From: Clostridia bacterium
GTDB taxonomy: Bacteria > Bacillota > Clostridia > Christensenellales > Borkfalkiaceae
Direction of reading: 5' to 3'
Assembly (NCBI GenBank): GCA_017621155.1
Contig: JAGATP010000052.1
Coordinates: forward strand, 46,061-110,060
DNA: 64,000 nucleotides
Part shown: in pieces, positions 24,557 through 33,686 of the stretch
Layout of the letters: each line of letters starts with the position of its first letter
Numbering within the stretch: position 1 is the first letter of the stretch
The notes under the pieces: model-generated
What the model was told of the DNA's origin: nothing
Databases searched by the model: none
Seen by the model: the letters and a program-made list of their open reading frames with translations, nothing else
Position numbers and translations under genes: made by a program

Positions 24557-25621
24557 ATGAGTTTTGTGCACGCATACAAACAGCGTCGGCTTCGGAAGCT
24601 CGTTGCGCTCATCGTCCTCATCGCGCTCTGCCTTTTACTGTCCGTTTGCAGTATTTTGGTCGGAGCGAGCGATCTTTCGTTCGGCGAGGTCGTTTTGGCG
24701 ATCTTCGGCGTCGGGGAGAAAAACGCCCTTCTCGCGGTGCGGAACATTCGCCTGCCGCGGGTGATCGCCGCGCTCGTCGCGGGCGGAGGGCTTGCGATTT
24801 CGGGCTTGGTTATGCAAAACGTCCTCAAAAATCCCGTCGCCTCTCCCTCTACGCTCGGGGTGGGGAATGCGGCGGTGTTCGGTGCGAACTTTGCCATCGT
24901 CGCCTTGGGCGCGGGCGCGTTTCACTCCACGCACGGCAATTGGCTGACCATCGAAAACCCCTATCTCGTGTCCGCCTTCGCCTTTTTCTCTTCGCTTCTC
25001 TGCGTGGGGATGATCTTACTCCTCTCTTCGATTAAAAAATTCCCCCCGTCGACCGTGGTGCTCGCGGGGGTTGCCATGGGCTCGATCTTTCAAGCCGCCA
25101 CGACGATTATCCAGTACTTTGCCGACGATATGCAGGTCGCTTCGGCGGTGTATTGGACGTTCGGCGATCTGTCGCGGGCGACTTATCGGGAAGACCTCAT
25201 TATGGCGATCGTCGTCGGCGTTTCCTTCCTCTATTTTTATTGGAAGCGTTGGGACTACGCCGCCATGACAAACGGCGGGACGCTCGCAAAGACCCTCGGG
25301 GTCAGGACGGGAAGGGTGACGGTTTTATCCCTCTTCCTCGCCTCGCTGATTACGGCGGTCTGCGTTTCCTTTTTGGGCATCATCGGCTTTGTCGGGCTGA
25401 TTGCACCCCAGATCATGCGCAAAATCGTCGGGGACGATCACCGCTTTTTATTGCCCTGTTCCTTTTTTTGCGGGGCGGTCGTCCTTCTCGTCTCGGACAC
25501 GGTGGGCAGGCTCGTCATAGCGGGAACGGCGCTTCCCGTCGGGGCGGTGACTTCCCTCTTGGGCGGGCCGCTCTTTTTGTACCTCTTATTAAAGGAGAAA
25601 CGACATGCGGCTATCGATTGA
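24557..25621 (+). CDS. FecCD-family metal-chelate ABC permease
   Basis: 354 residues. About nine to ten membrane helices with the family landmarks IRLPRVIAALVAGGGLAISG and NPVASPSTLGVGNAAVFGA, and a C-terminal GFVGLIAPQIMRKIVGDDHRFLLP coupling region. It imports an iron or other metal chelate with the ATPase and lipoprotein encoded downstream. The ATG at 24557 has no ribosome site and is 7 nt after the -10, which suggests a leaderless message; an in-frame TTG at 24521 is part of the -35 and cannot be the start. Its end overlaps the ATPase gene by 17 nt. Confidence 0.92.
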   Translation: MSFVHAYKQRRLRKLVALIVLIALCLLLSVCSILVGASDLSFGEVVLAIFGVGEKNALLAVRNIRLPRVIAALVAGGGLAISGLVMQNVLKNPVASPSTLGVGNAAVFGANFAIVALGAGAFHSTHGNWLTIENPYLVSAFAFFSSLLCVGMILLLSSIKKFPPSTVVLAGVAMGSIFQAATTIIQYFADDMQVASAVYWTFGDLSRATYREDLIMAIVVGVSFLYFYWKRWDYAAMTNGGTLAKTLGVRTGRVTVLSLFLASLITAVCVSFLGIIGFVGLIAPQIMRKIVGDDHRFLLPCSFFCGAVVLLVSDTVGRLVIAGTALPVGAVTSLLGGPLFLYLLLKEKRHAAID

Positions 25622-26363
25622 ACACCTCTCCTTTTCCTATGGGAAGAAAACCGTCCTCTCCGATCTCTCCTTCGACGCGGAGGGAGGCAAGTGCCTCTTT
25701 ATCCTCGGCGCGAACGGGGCGGGGAAGTCCACCCTTCTTTCGAACTTGCTGCTCCTTGTGAAGCCGCAGGCGGGGCGTATTTTATTGGACGGGACTGACT
25801 TATCCCTGCTTCGTCCAAGCGAGCGCGCAAGGCGGATTGCCTACGTCCCGCAGGATGTGGATTTTCCGTCCATGACCGTCTTTGACGCCGTGCTGCTCGG
25901 GAGAAAGCCCTTCTTTCATTGGAATGCGAAAAGAGAGGACGAATTGGAAGTCGAGCGCGTTTTGACGGAGCTTGGGCTTGAGCAGCTCGCCCTTCGCGAC
26001 GCTTCCCGCCTTTCGGGCGGGGAGAAGCAGATGGTCGCCATCGCGCGGGCACTCGCGCAGGGCGCGCCCGTCCTGTTGATGGACGAGCCGACGAGCAATC
26101 TCGACGTCAGGCATTGCCTGTCCGTGCTTTCTCTCTTTCAAAAACTCTCCCGCGAACGGGGCATGGCGATTCTCATCGTCCTGCACGATTTGTCCCTCGC
26201 CCTCCGCTATGCGGACGAATTTCTCCTTCTCTCGGAGGGGAAGCTTAAGAAGAAGGGGGAGATCGGCTCGCTTACGGGAGAAGATCTTTCCGAGGCGTTG
26301 GGCGTCAAAGCCGAAATCGTTCAAGTAAATGGACAAAGACTTTTGCACTTGGAGGAAGTATGA
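25605..26363 (+). CDS. Metal-chelate ABC transporter ATPase (FecE/BtuD-like)
   Basis: 252 residues. Walker A GANGAGKST (about residue 37), Q-loop in AYVPQDVDFP, signature RLSGGEKQMVAIARALAQ, Walker B VLLMDEPTSNLD and H-loop LHDLSLALRYADEF are all present. Length is normal for the family. The start lies inside the end of the permease gene, with AAGGAG upstream. The stop overlaps the lipoprotein start by 4 nt. It energises uptake by the preceding permease. Confidence 0.95.
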   Translation: MRLSIEHLSFSYGKKTVLSDLSFDAEGGKCLFILGANGAGKSTLLSNLLLLVKPQAGRILLDGTDLSLLRPSERARRIAYVPQDVDFPSMTVFDAVLLGRKPFFHWNAKREDELEVERVLTELGLEQLALRDASRLSGGEKQMVAIARALAQGAPVLLMDEPTSNLDVRHCLSVLSLFQKLSRERGMAILIVLHDLSLALRYADEFLLLSEGKLKKKGEIGSLTGEDLSEALGVKAEIVQVNGQRLLHLEEV

Positions 26364-27505
26364 AGAAATTTTTTGCAATCGCACTTTCAACCCTGTTTCT
26401 GTTTTCTGCTACTGCGTGTAGCTTAAGCGGAAACGAGGGGAAGGGGGAAGTTGTCACCGACCTTTTGGGTCGAACCGTCGCCCTGCCCGAAAAAGTCGAG
26501 CGGGTGGTCTGCATCGGCGCGGGCGCGCTTCGGCTTTACAGCTATCTCGGCGACATGGACAAGCTCGTCGGCGTGGAGGACGTGGACAAGGAGGGAACGG
26601 GCGTGGGAACGACCCTTTCCCTTCGCCCCTATCAGATGGCGAATGCAAAGCGTTTCAATTCCCTTCCCACCTGCGGCATGGGCGGGCCGACCGGCTCTGC
26701 CGACGCGGAGAAAATCCTCTCCTGCAATCCTGATGTGATCTTCTCCCTCTACACCTCGGACGTTTCCGCCATGGACGAGCTCGAGCAAAAGACGGGCACG
26801 CCCGTGGTGACACTCAGCTACGGGACGACGGAGGCGTTCGACGAGAACGTCAAGACTTCCCTCACCCTCATGGGGGAAATTTTGGGCAAGGAAGAACGGG
26901 CGGAAGCGATCGTATCCTACATCGACGGGATTGTCGAAGAGCTTGGCGCTCTCTCTGCCAAGGTGAAGTGGGAAGAGAAGCCCACCGTGTATTTAGGCTG
27001 TCAGAGCAATTACGGCACGCACGGAATCGAAAGCTCCTCGGCGAACTACTCCATCTTCGACGTGTCGGGAATCCGCAACGTCCTCGACGAAAACGGCTAT
27101 CAAGGGTATCAAAAAAACGTCGATCTCGAAGCCCTTCTCGTCATGAATCCCGATAAAATCATATTGGACGCAGGCGGGCTCTCCATTTTGAAGAGCCAAT
27201 ACGCAAAGCAGGAGCGCGCCGAGGTGTTCAACGCGATGAAGGCGTTCAAGACGGGCGAGGTGTACCTGCAAATGCCCTACAACGCCTACTATACCAACCT
27301 CGAAATCGCCTATTGCGACGCTTACTTCGACGCTTGCATCGCCTACCCCGAGCAGATGAAATCCTTCGATTCCATCGCCAAGGCGCGGGAGATCATCACC
27401 TTCTTTCTGGGCAGGGATTGTTACGACGAATTGGCGGAAAAGCTCTACGGGGGCTTCCGGAAGCTCAACCTTGCCGAGCATTTCCCGCTGTATGAGGAAA
27501 AATAG
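26360..27505 (+). CDS. Metal-chelate ABC transporter substrate-binding lipoprotein
   Basis: 381 residues with a signal peptide and a lipobox-like TACS at the cleavage site, then VVTDLLGRTVALPEKVERVVCIGAGALRL, typical of PF01497 binding proteins. The protein is larger than the classical siderophore binders (about 300) and carries a second lobe with Tyr- and Asp-rich segments (LEIAYCDAYFDACIAYPEQM), as in clostridial members of this group. It is third in a tightly overlapping operon. Because hypB and hypA follow directly, nickel or a nickel chelate is a reasonable substrate guess, but iron-siderophore or cobamide is equally possible. Confidence 0.88.
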   Translation: MKKFFAIALSTLFLFSATACSLSGNEGKGEVVTDLLGRTVALPEKVERVVCIGAGALRLYSYLGDMDKLVGVEDVDKEGTGVGTTLSLRPYQMANAKRFNSLPTCGMGGPTGSADAEKILSCNPDVIFSLYTSDVSAMDELEQKTGTPVVTLSYGTTEAFDENVKTSLTLMGEILGKEERAEAIVSYIDGIVEELGALSAKVKWEEKPTVYLGCQSNYGTHGIESSSANYSIFDVSGIRNVLDENGYQGYQKNVDLEALLVMNPDKIILDAGGLSILKSQYAKQERAEVFNAMKAFKTGEVYLQMPYNAYYTNLEIAYCDAYFDACIAYPEQMKSFDSIAKAREIITFFLGRDCYDELAEKLYGGFRKLNLAEHFPLYEEK

Positions 27506-27518
27506 ATTTTTTTGAGGA

Positions 27519-27547
27519 TTGACAGCCATTCGAAAATGTGATATAAT
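27519..27547 (+). promoter_or_regulatory. Promoter of the hypB operon
   Basis: TTGACA (27519-27524), 17-nt spacer, TATAAT (27542-27547), 28 nt before the hypB ATG. Full consensus. Confidence 0.85.
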
Positions 27548-27575
27548 CCATTCGTAAGGATAAGGAGGAAAGACT

Positions 27576-28262
27576 ATGGAGCGCATTCGCGTCATCGAAA
27601 TTAAGAAGAGCGTCTTTGAGGACAACGACAGGGACGCCGACCGCCTTCGGGCGGAACTCAAGGAAAAGGGCGTGTTTTTGCTCAATTTGATGTCCTCGCC
27701 GGGGAGCGGCAAGACCACGACTCTCATTCAGACCATCAACGCCTTGAAGGACAAAATCGGCATTGCGGTTATGGAAGCGGATATCGATTCGGACGTCGAC
27801 GCAAAAAAGATTTTTGCGGCGACGGGCGTGCAGTCCGTTCAGCTGCACACGGGCGGCATGTGCCACCTGGACGCAGAGATGACGAGGCAGGGCGTCGCGG
27901 GGCTTGACTTGGAGAAGGTTGATCTGGCGATTTTGGAAAATGTCGGCAATCTGGTGTGCCCCGCGGAGTTCGACACGGGCGCGGCGAAGAACTGCATGAT
28001 TCTCTCCGTTCCCGAAGGGCACGACAAGCCCCTCAAATACCCCTTGATGTTCTCGGTGTGCGACCTCGTCCTCATTAACAAGATGGACGTTCTGGACTAT
28101 TTCGACTTCGATCTCGAGCTTTGCAAGGAGTACGTCAAGAGAAGAAATCCGAACGCGGAGGTCATTCCCATCTGCGCCAAGACGGGCGAGGGAATCGACT
28201 TGTTCGCTCGGTGGATTTTAAAGCAAATACAATTATGGAAGGGAGAAGACAATTATGCCTGA
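27576..28262 (+). CDS. hypB: Hydrogenase/nickel maturation GTPase HypB
   Basis: 228 residues. P-loop SSPGSGKTTT, metal-binding GGMCHLDAE (Cys and His that bind nickel or zinc at the dimer interface), ENVGNLVCP, and NKMD for guanine recognition. This is the G-domain form without the N-terminal His-rich or CxxCGC nickel store. It hydrolyses GTP while passing nickel to a target enzyme with HypA. Ribosome site AAGGAGG. It overlaps the next gene by 8 nt. The gene is in an operon with a large FAD/Fe-S oxidoreductase and hypA, but no hydrogenase subunits or hypCDEF lie in this window. Confidence 0.95.
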   Translation: MERIRVIEIKKSVFEDNDRDADRLRAELKEKGVFLLNLMSSPGSGKTTTLIQTINALKDKIGIAVMEADIDSDVDAKKIFAATGVQSVQLHTGGMCHLDAEMTRQGVAGLDLEKVDLAILENVGNLVCPAEFDTGAAKNCMILSVPEGHDKPLKYPLMFSVCDLVLINKMDVLDYFDFDLELCKEYVKRRNPNAEVIPICAKTGEGIDLFARWILKQIQLWKGEDNYA

Positions 28263-31074
28263 GATGAGTACGAAGTTCGTTCCCGCGCACAGGGACGACA
28301 AAAACCCCAATCCCAAACTCTTGAAGTTTGTTCGCCGCGTGACGGACAGGCTTCCCGGCAAGCTCAAAGGGATTCGGACGGAAGACCCCGAATATTGGGG
28401 CTTTGCCTGCATTTTCGAGGACGAGCTGACCAAGGAGGAGTCGGAATACGCCCTCGATCTGCTCCTTAGCATGAAGGTCAGGAAGAAGTATTCCTTATCG
28501 GAGATGAAAAAGCTCGCCAAGGTGACGGGGGAGACGGAAGCGCTCTTCGATCGGGTCGTCGATCGGCTCGCCTTTTTCGGCATGTTCGAATACGACTACG
28601 GCGATCGCTATACCGACGAGGGCCCCATTCCGGGTACGTCCTACGAAAAAGAGGACAGGCGGTATTGGATTCCCCTTTTCGTTCCCGGCTCTGCCGAGTA
28701 CACCAACATGAACACCAAGCTCATGGACAAGCATCCCGAGCTCGCCATGTTCTTCGAGCGCATGACCTTTCTTCCCCTCGAGCACGTCACCGCCATGGTT
28801 CCTCCCGGAGGGGCGGGCATCGGCATGCACGTCATTCCCGTCGAAAAGGCGATCTCCATGGAGAACAAGACCATGGATATCGAGCACATTTCTTATTGGC
28901 TGAAAAAGTATGAGGGACACCTCGGCGCGTCCATCTGTTCTTGTCGCTACGGCAGGAAAAAGCTCGACGAGGGCTGTGCGGACGACTATCAGGATTGGTG
29001 CATCGGCGTCGGCGATATGGCGGACTATTGTCGGGAGACGGGCAGAGGGCACGATATCACCTACGAGCAGGCGATGGAGATTTTGAAGCGGGCAGAGGAC
29101 AACGGCTTCGTCCATCAGATCACCAACATCGACGGCGAGGACAAGATTTTTGCCATCTGCAACTGCAACGTTAAAATCTGCAACGCCCTGCGCACCTCTC
29201 AACTCTTCAATACGCCCAACATGTCCGCGTCCGCCTATCGCGCGCATGTGGAAAAGGACAAATGCGTCGCTTGCGGTCAATGCGTGGAGTATTGCCCTGC
29301 GGGTGCGCTCAAGCTCGGGCAAAAGCTCTGCAAAAAGGACGGGTCGGAAGTGACCTATCCGAAGCAGCCCCTGCCCGACGCCAAGCGTTGGGGAAAGCAC
29401 ATGTGGACGGAGGACTATCGGGACAAAAACCGCATCAACTGCCACGACACGGGCACTGCGCCCTGTAAGACGGCTTGCCCCGCGCACATCGCCGTGCAGG
29501 GGTATCTCAAAAAGGCTTCGCAGGGAGAATACAGAGAGGCGCTTGCCCTCATCAAGAAGGAAAATCCCTTCCCCGCCGTGTGCGGCAGAATCTGCAATCG
29601 CCGTTGCGAAGACGCCTGCACGAGGGGCACGATCGACAGAGCGGTCTCCATCGACGCGGTGAAGAAGTTCATCGCCGAGCAGGATCTGAATGCGGAACAT
29701 CGCTACGTTCCCGAAATCGTCGTCGCCTCCAACATGGGCAGATGGAAGGAAAAGATCGCCATCATCGGCGGCGGGCCTGCGGGACTTTCCTGCGCCTATT
29801 ACCTCGCGGAAATGGGCTACTATCCCACCGTATTCGAAAAGAACGAACAGCCGGGCGGTATGCTCACCTACGGCATTCCCTCGTATAAGCTCGAAAAGGA
29901 CGTCATTGAGGCGGAAATCGAGATCATGAAGGAGATGGGCGTGGAGATTCGCTGCGGCGTCGAAGTCGGAAAGGACGTGACGCTTGCCGAGCTCAGAGAG
30001 CAGGGCTACAAGGCGTTTTACGTCGCCATCGGCTGTCAGGGCGGAAAGCTTCCCCATATTCCCGGAGAGGACGCCCTCGGCGTGACGACCGCCGTTGACT
30101 TTTTAAAAATTGCCAACACGGGCAACCATTCGTCGAAGGGCGAAGTCGTCGTCATCGGCGGCGGCAACGTCGCCATCGACGCCGCAAGGGTTTCGGCAAG
30201 GAGCGGCGCTTCCAAAGTGACCATGCTCTGCCTCGAATCGGAGGGGGAGATGCCCGCCTCCAAGGAAGAGATCGCCGAAGCGAGAGAGGACGGCGTCTCC
30301 ATCGAGTGCGGCTGGGGCCCGAAGGAAGTCGTGGTCAAGGACAGCAAAGCGGTCGCCGTCGTGTTCAAAAAGTGCGTCTCCGTCTTTGACGAAGCGGGGA
30401 AATTCGCCCCTTCTTACGACGAGAACGAGACGATCACCGTCCCTTCAGACGAAGTCATCTTTGCCATCGGGCAGACCGTCCTTTGGGGAGATCTCTTAAA
30501 GGACAGCAAGGTAGAGCTCAAGGGTCAGCGTCCCCTTGCGGATACCCTCACCTATCAGACGGCGGAGGAAGACATTTTCGTCGGCGGCGACGTGTTCACC
30601 GGGCCGAAGTTCGCCATCGACGCCATCGCGCAGGGGCATGAAGCGGCGGAGTCCCTTCATCGCTACGTTCAGCACGGGCACATGACCATCGGGCGCAACC
30701 GCCGCGAGTTCATCGAGCTGGACAAGGACGATATTTTGGTGGAGAGCTACGACAATTCTTCCCGTCAGGAAGCGGGCATGGACGAGAGCGTCGATTCTCA
30801 TTCCTTCCGCGACGCGCACAAGACGCTCACGGAAGAGCAGGTCAAAATCGAGACGGCGAGATGCCTCGGCTGCGGTGCAACCGTCGTCGATCCCAACAAG
30901 TGCATCGGCTGCGGCGTCTGCACCACCAAGTGCAAGTTCGACGCCATTCACTTGAAGCGTGATCATCCCGAAGCGAGCAAGATGGTCGTCGCCGAGGATA
31001 AATTCAAGCACATTCTTCCCTACGCCGCAAAGAGAGCCGCAAAAATCGTCTTCTCCAAAAAGGACAAAACCTGA
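28255..31074 (+). CDS. FAD-dependent oxidoreductase with ferredoxin domains (GltD-like fusion)
   Basis: 939 residues. The N-terminal 330 residues are an unusual region with Cys clusters (ASICSCRYGRKK, AICNCNVKICNAL). A 4Fe-4S ferredoxin motif follows (CVACGQCVEYCPAGAL, about residue 340). Then comes the glutamate-synthase small-subunit-like part: a helical Fe-S domain with CKTACPAHI and CGRICNRRCEDAC, the FAD motif IIGGGPAGLSCAYYL, and a second dinucleotide fold VVIGGGNVAIDAARV. A final ferredoxin motif CIGCGVCTTKCKFDAI ends it. It likely moves electrons between NAD(P)H and ferredoxin or a partner enzyme. Lying between hypB and hypA, it may serve a nickel enzyme. Exact partner unknown. Confidence 0.88.
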   Translation: MPEMSTKFVPAHRDDKNPNPKLLKFVRRVTDRLPGKLKGIRTEDPEYWGFACIFEDELTKEESEYALDLLLSMKVRKKYSLSEMKKLAKVTGETEALFDRVVDRLAFFGMFEYDYGDRYTDEGPIPGTSYEKEDRRYWIPLFVPGSAEYTNMNTKLMDKHPELAMFFERMTFLPLEHVTAMVPPGGAGIGMHVIPVEKAISMENKTMDIEHISYWLKKYEGHLGASICSCRYGRKKLDEGCADDYQDWCIGVGDMADYCRETGRGHDITYEQAMEILKRAEDNGFVHQITNIDGEDKIFAICNCNVKICNALRTSQLFNTPNMSASAYRAHVEKDKCVACGQCVEYCPAGALKLGQKLCKKDGSEVTYPKQPLPDAKRWGKHMWTEDYRDKNRINCHDTGTAPCKTACPAHIAVQGYLKKASQGEYREALALIKKENPFPAVCGRICNRRCEDACTRGTIDRAVSIDAVKKFIAEQDLNAEHRYVPEIVVASNMGRWKEKIAIIGGGPAGLSCAYYLAEMGYYPTVFEKNEQPGGMLTYGIPSYKLEKDVIEAEIEIMKEMGVEIRCGVEVGKDVTLAELREQGYKAFYVAIGCQGGKLPHIPGEDALGVTTAVDFLKIANTGNHSSKGEVVVIGGGNVAIDAARVSARSGASKVTMLCLESEGEMPASKEEIAEAREDGVSIECGWGPKEVVVKDSKAVAVVFKKCVSVFDEAGKFAPSYDENETITVPSDEVIFAIGQTVLWGDLLKDSKVELKGQRPLADTLTYQTAEEDIFVGGDVFTGPKFAIDAIAQGHEAAESLHRYVQHGHMTIGRNRREFIELDKDDILVESYDNSSRQEAGMDESVDSHSFRDAHKTLTEEQVKIETARCLGCGATVVDPNKCIGCGVCTTKCKFDAIHLKRDHPEASKMVVAEDKFKHILPYAAKRAAKIVFSKKDKT

Positions 31075-31421
31075 TGCACGAGCTGGGCATTGTCTTTCAC
31101 TGCATCAAGGAAGTCAACGCCGTCGCCGTGAAAAATGACGTGAAGAAAATCAACTCCGTCACGGTGGAAATCGGCGAGGTGTCCACGGTTATTCCCTATT
31201 ACTTTGAGGACTGCTGGAATTGGGCGGTCAAAAAGGAGACGATTTTAAAGGACGCGAAGATTCATATCGAGCGCATCGAGGCAATCACCCATTGCGAATC
31301 GTGCGGGAAGGATTATCCGACCGTTCGCTACGGAAAAATCTGCCCCCATTGCAAGAGCGAGCATACCTTCCTCTTGACGGGAAACGAAATTCTCATCAAG
31401 GAGATCGAAGCCGTCGAATAA
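31074..31421 (+). CDS. hypA: Hydrogenase nickel-insertion protein HypA
   Basis: 115 residues starting MHELGIV, the invariant Met-His-Glu nickel site at the N-terminus. The zinc site is formed by CESCGKDYPTVRYGKICPHC (two CxxC pairs). Length is normal. The ATG overlaps the stop of the oxidoreductase gene (TGATG). HypA delivers nickel together with HypB. Last gene of the operon. Confidence 0.96.
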   Translation: MHELGIVFHCIKEVNAVAVKNDVKKINSVTVEIGEVSTVIPYYFEDCWNWAVKKETILKDAKIHIERIEAITHCESCGKDYPTVRYGKICPHCKSEHTFLLTGNEILIKEIEAVE

Positions 31422-31423
31422 AA

Positions 31424-31456
31424 ACGCTCCGAAAGCTTTGCTTTCGGAGCGTCAAA
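31424..31456. terminator. Bidirectional terminator between hypA and the convergent gene
   Basis: A perfect 13-bp stem (31424-31436 with 31440-31452) with a 3-nt loop. The T run (TTTT) lies on the minus-strand side, so it serves the convergent gene best, but the hairpin also ends the hypA message. Confidence 0.8.
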
Positions 31457-31470
31457 TTAGAGTATCCAAA

Positions 31471-32643
31471 TTAATAGTAGCGATAGCGGTATCTGTCTCT
31501 CTCGTCTTCTTCGTCCTCGTCCTTTTCGGCTTCCCCGTATTCGCAGCCGACGGAGAAGCATTCCAGCGTGTCGATCAGGGTGAACTTCATTCTCCCGCGT
31601 TTATAGAACTTGATGGTGCCGTATCCCGTGCCGCCGTTGTAAAGGCGGGTGTGCTTGCGTTCGCCCATGGGCGTTTCGTAATTGAGGGAAAGCATCTCTT
31701 CCGTCTTACAGCGAACGTCCGTGACGATCTTGTATTCGCGGTTGGTCAGCTCGACGTGCCAACGCGCTTCCTCTCCGCGGTCGCGGAAATAAAAATCCGT
31801 CTTGGTCAGCGTCCAGAACTTCGAAAAGTTCATTTCGTATTCCTTGCCCTCGACCACGAATGCGCCGAGGAGCTGATTGGGAATGGAAATGCCGAAAACT
31901 TTGGGTGTCCCTCCGCCGATGTCGAAGGCGGTGTTTTCGAGCCATTCCTCCGAACCCTGTCTCCTGATTTTGTTGGAAGAAAGCCCCAGCCAGGGGGAAG
32001 TGAAATCTCTGCCCCAATTCTTGTCCGCATAGCCGTAAGAGGTTTCGGGGATAACCTCGTACTCTTCGCCTTCATAGGTGACGACGCCGCTGTACTGCGT
32101 CTTGATGCCCTGGGCGTGCCAATACATTTCAAATGCCTTCAAGGTGACGAAGAAGGGAGACGTGCCGTATCCGACGTCGAAGGCGATTTTCTTGTCGATG
32201 GTCAGATTCCAGCTCATCGAGCCGCTGTCCGACATCGTCGCTTCGTTTGCCTCTTCCTCGGGAACGCAGACGGAGCCTCTCGTCTCCGTTTCGTTCAGGA
32301 AGCAATCGCCCGCCCGCACGGAGAAGGGGCGCTTGACGATTTCCGCCTCCGAAAGCGGGAAAAAGCGGTGGAGCTGTTTCTTGTTTTCGCCCCAGCTTCC
32401 GCACTTGATCATAAGATAGGAGGGACGCTTCTTTTTCTTGCCTGTATTTTCTTGTCCCTGTCCCAAAACGACTTGATTGGGCGAGAGCTTCGGATTGACG
32501 ATAAAAAACTCAATGAAGAAAGCTCTTTCCTTGCCCGTTGCCTTGCTCTTTCCCGTGAAGGAGTGCCACCACCAGTCGTAGCCCCGTTTGCGGTACCTGT
32601 CTGCCATGTATTCATTTTTCTTTTCGCTTTGTTTGTTGAACAT
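31471..32643 (-). CDS. Tocopherol-cyclase-like protein (PF14249 type, tentative)
   Basis: 390 residues. Rich in Trp, Tyr and Phe, with no signal peptide. Motifs KRGYDWWWHSFTGKSK near the N-terminus and GYADKNWGRDFTSPWLGLSS in the middle resemble the tocopherol cyclase/lipocalin-like fold seen in clostridial proteins of unknown role. The C-terminus ends in an acidic-then-RYRYRYY tail. The plus-strand frame over the same DNA is also open, but this strand has a clear promoter, a GAGG ribosome site and a terminator. The function in a bacterium without tocopherol is unknown; binding or hydrolysing a lipid is a guess. Confidence 0.75.
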   Translation of the reverse strand: MFNKQSEKKNEYMADRYRKRGYDWWWHSFTGKSKATGKERAFFIEFFIVNPKLSPNQVVLGQGQENTGKKKKRPSYLMIKCGSWGENKKQLHRFFPLSEAEIVKRPFSVRAGDCFLNETETRGSVCVPEEEANEATMSDSGSMSWNLTIDKKIAFDVGYGTSPFFVTLKAFEMYWHAQGIKTQYSGVVTYEGEEYEVIPETSYGYADKNWGRDFTSPWLGLSSNKIRRQGSEEWLENTAFDIGGGTPKVFGISIPNQLLGAFVVEGKEYEMNFSKFWTLTKTDFYFRDRGEEARWHVELTNREYKIVTDVRCKTEEMLSLNYETPMGERKHTRLYNGGTGYGTIKFYKRGRMKFTLIDTLECFSVGCEYGEAEKDEDEEDERDRYRYRYY

Positions 32644-32664
32644 GTTTTTTACCTCAATGCGGAA

Positions 32665-32693
32665 AGTATACCATATTTTCTCAAAAAAGGCAA
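32665..32693 (-). promoter_or_regulatory. Promoter of the tocopherol-cyclase-like gene
   Basis: Minus strand TTGCCT (32693-32688), 17-nt spacer, TATACT (32670-32665), 22 nt before the start codon. Confidence 0.7.
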
Positions 32694-32732
32694 GAACAAT
32701 TGCCTGTCATTTTAAAAAATCGGGAGGAATTT

Positions 32733-32912
32733 ATGCTGCCAAATGAACCGTTTATGCTGCTGAGCTATCTCAATATGAAACTCAGGGACGAGTACGACTC
32801 TCTTTCGTCCCTCTGCGACGACCTCGAAGCCGACCGATCGGAGATCGAGGAAAAGCTCCTTGCGATCGGCTACGGCTATGATGAAAGGGCGAACGCCTTT
32901 CGAAGGAGATAA
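32733..32912 (+). CDS. DUF4250 domain-containing protein
   Basis: 59 residues from ATG 32733 (GGGAGG upstream). MLPNEPFMLLSYLNMKLRD at the start and DDLEADRSEIEEKLLAIGY later match the small DUF4250 family, which is widespread in Bacillota and has no known function. It is acidic, soluble and probably helical. The next gene follows after 3 nt, so the two are likely co-transcribed. Confidence 0.85.
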   Translation: MLPNEPFMLLSYLNMKLRDEYDSLSSLCDDLEADRSEIEEKLLAIGYGYDERANAFRRR

Positions 32913-32915
32913 CGG

Positions 32916-33638
32916 ATGAACCGCAAGCGAATTTTACAAATCGGCATCCCCGTCGCGCTGACCTGCGCCCTCGTCGTCGGGTGTACCGTCTATTTGAATA
33001 CCTATTATCGGGCGGCGGAAGTGGGAGCGTACCTCGAAGATTCTTCCTCCGTTCGGGTGACGGAGGAGGCGGACGGCTTTTTCTTCGACGGAAAGGGAGA
33101 AGAGGATCTGATTGTCTTTTATCCGGGCGCGAAGGTGGACACCGCGGCGTATGCGCCCCTTCTCTATACCCTCGCCGAGGAGGGCGTGGATTGCTATCTC
33201 GTCGATATGCCCTTTCATATGGCGATTTTCGGGGTGGGTAAGGCAGAGCAGATCATCGAGCGCACGGACTATGCCCATACCTATTTGATGGGGCACTCCA
33301 TGGGCGGCGCAATGGCGGCTTCCTTCGTCAACGGCAGAGAGGACGTCGATGGGCTGATTTTCCTCGCCGCATATACGGCGGAGGATTTGTCCTCCTCTTC
33401 CCTTCGGGTGCTCTCTCTGTACGGCTCGGAGGATAAGGTCTTAAACCTGAAAAAGGTGGAGGAAGGGCGAAAACTCGTGCCCAAGGACTATCAAGAAGTC
33501 GTCATCGAGGGAGGCAATCACGCCCAATTCGGTTCTTACGGTAGGCAGTCCGGGGACGGCGAAGCTTCTATCTCTGCAGAGGAGCAGAGAGCGGCGACCG
33601 TTCGGGAAATCCTCTCTTTTGTCGAAGACAGGGATTAA
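32916..33638 (+). CDS. Membrane-anchored alpha/beta hydrolase
   Basis: 240 residues. An N-terminal helix (about 6-27) anchors the protein; a Cys in VVGC could also make it a lipoprotein. The hydrolase core shows the nucleophile elbow GHSMGG, a strand with YGSEDKVL supplying the acid, and GGNHAQFGSYG supplying the catalytic His. This is the PF12695-like group of extracellular hydrolases. The substrate is unknown. It shares an operon with the preceding DUF4250 gene. Confidence 0.88.
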   Translation: MNRKRILQIGIPVALTCALVVGCTVYLNTYYRAAEVGAYLEDSSSVRVTEEADGFFFDGKGEEDLIVFYPGAKVDTAAYAPLLYTLAEEGVDCYLVDMPFHMAIFGVGKAEQIIERTDYAHTYLMGHSMGGAMAASFVNGREDVDGLIFLAAYTAEDLSSSSLRVLSLYGSEDKVLNLKKVEEGRKLVPKDYQEVVIEGGNHAQFGSYGRQSGDGEASISAEEQRAATVREILSFVEDRD

Positions 33639-33686
33639 AGGGTATAAACGCCCATAAAACAATTGAAATTTTATCGGAGGAGAAAA

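Noticed and set aside
31438..32715. 425-residue plus-strand frame over the tocopherol-cyclase-like gene
   Set aside because: The minus strand has the promoter, ribosome site, terminator and a protein-like composition.
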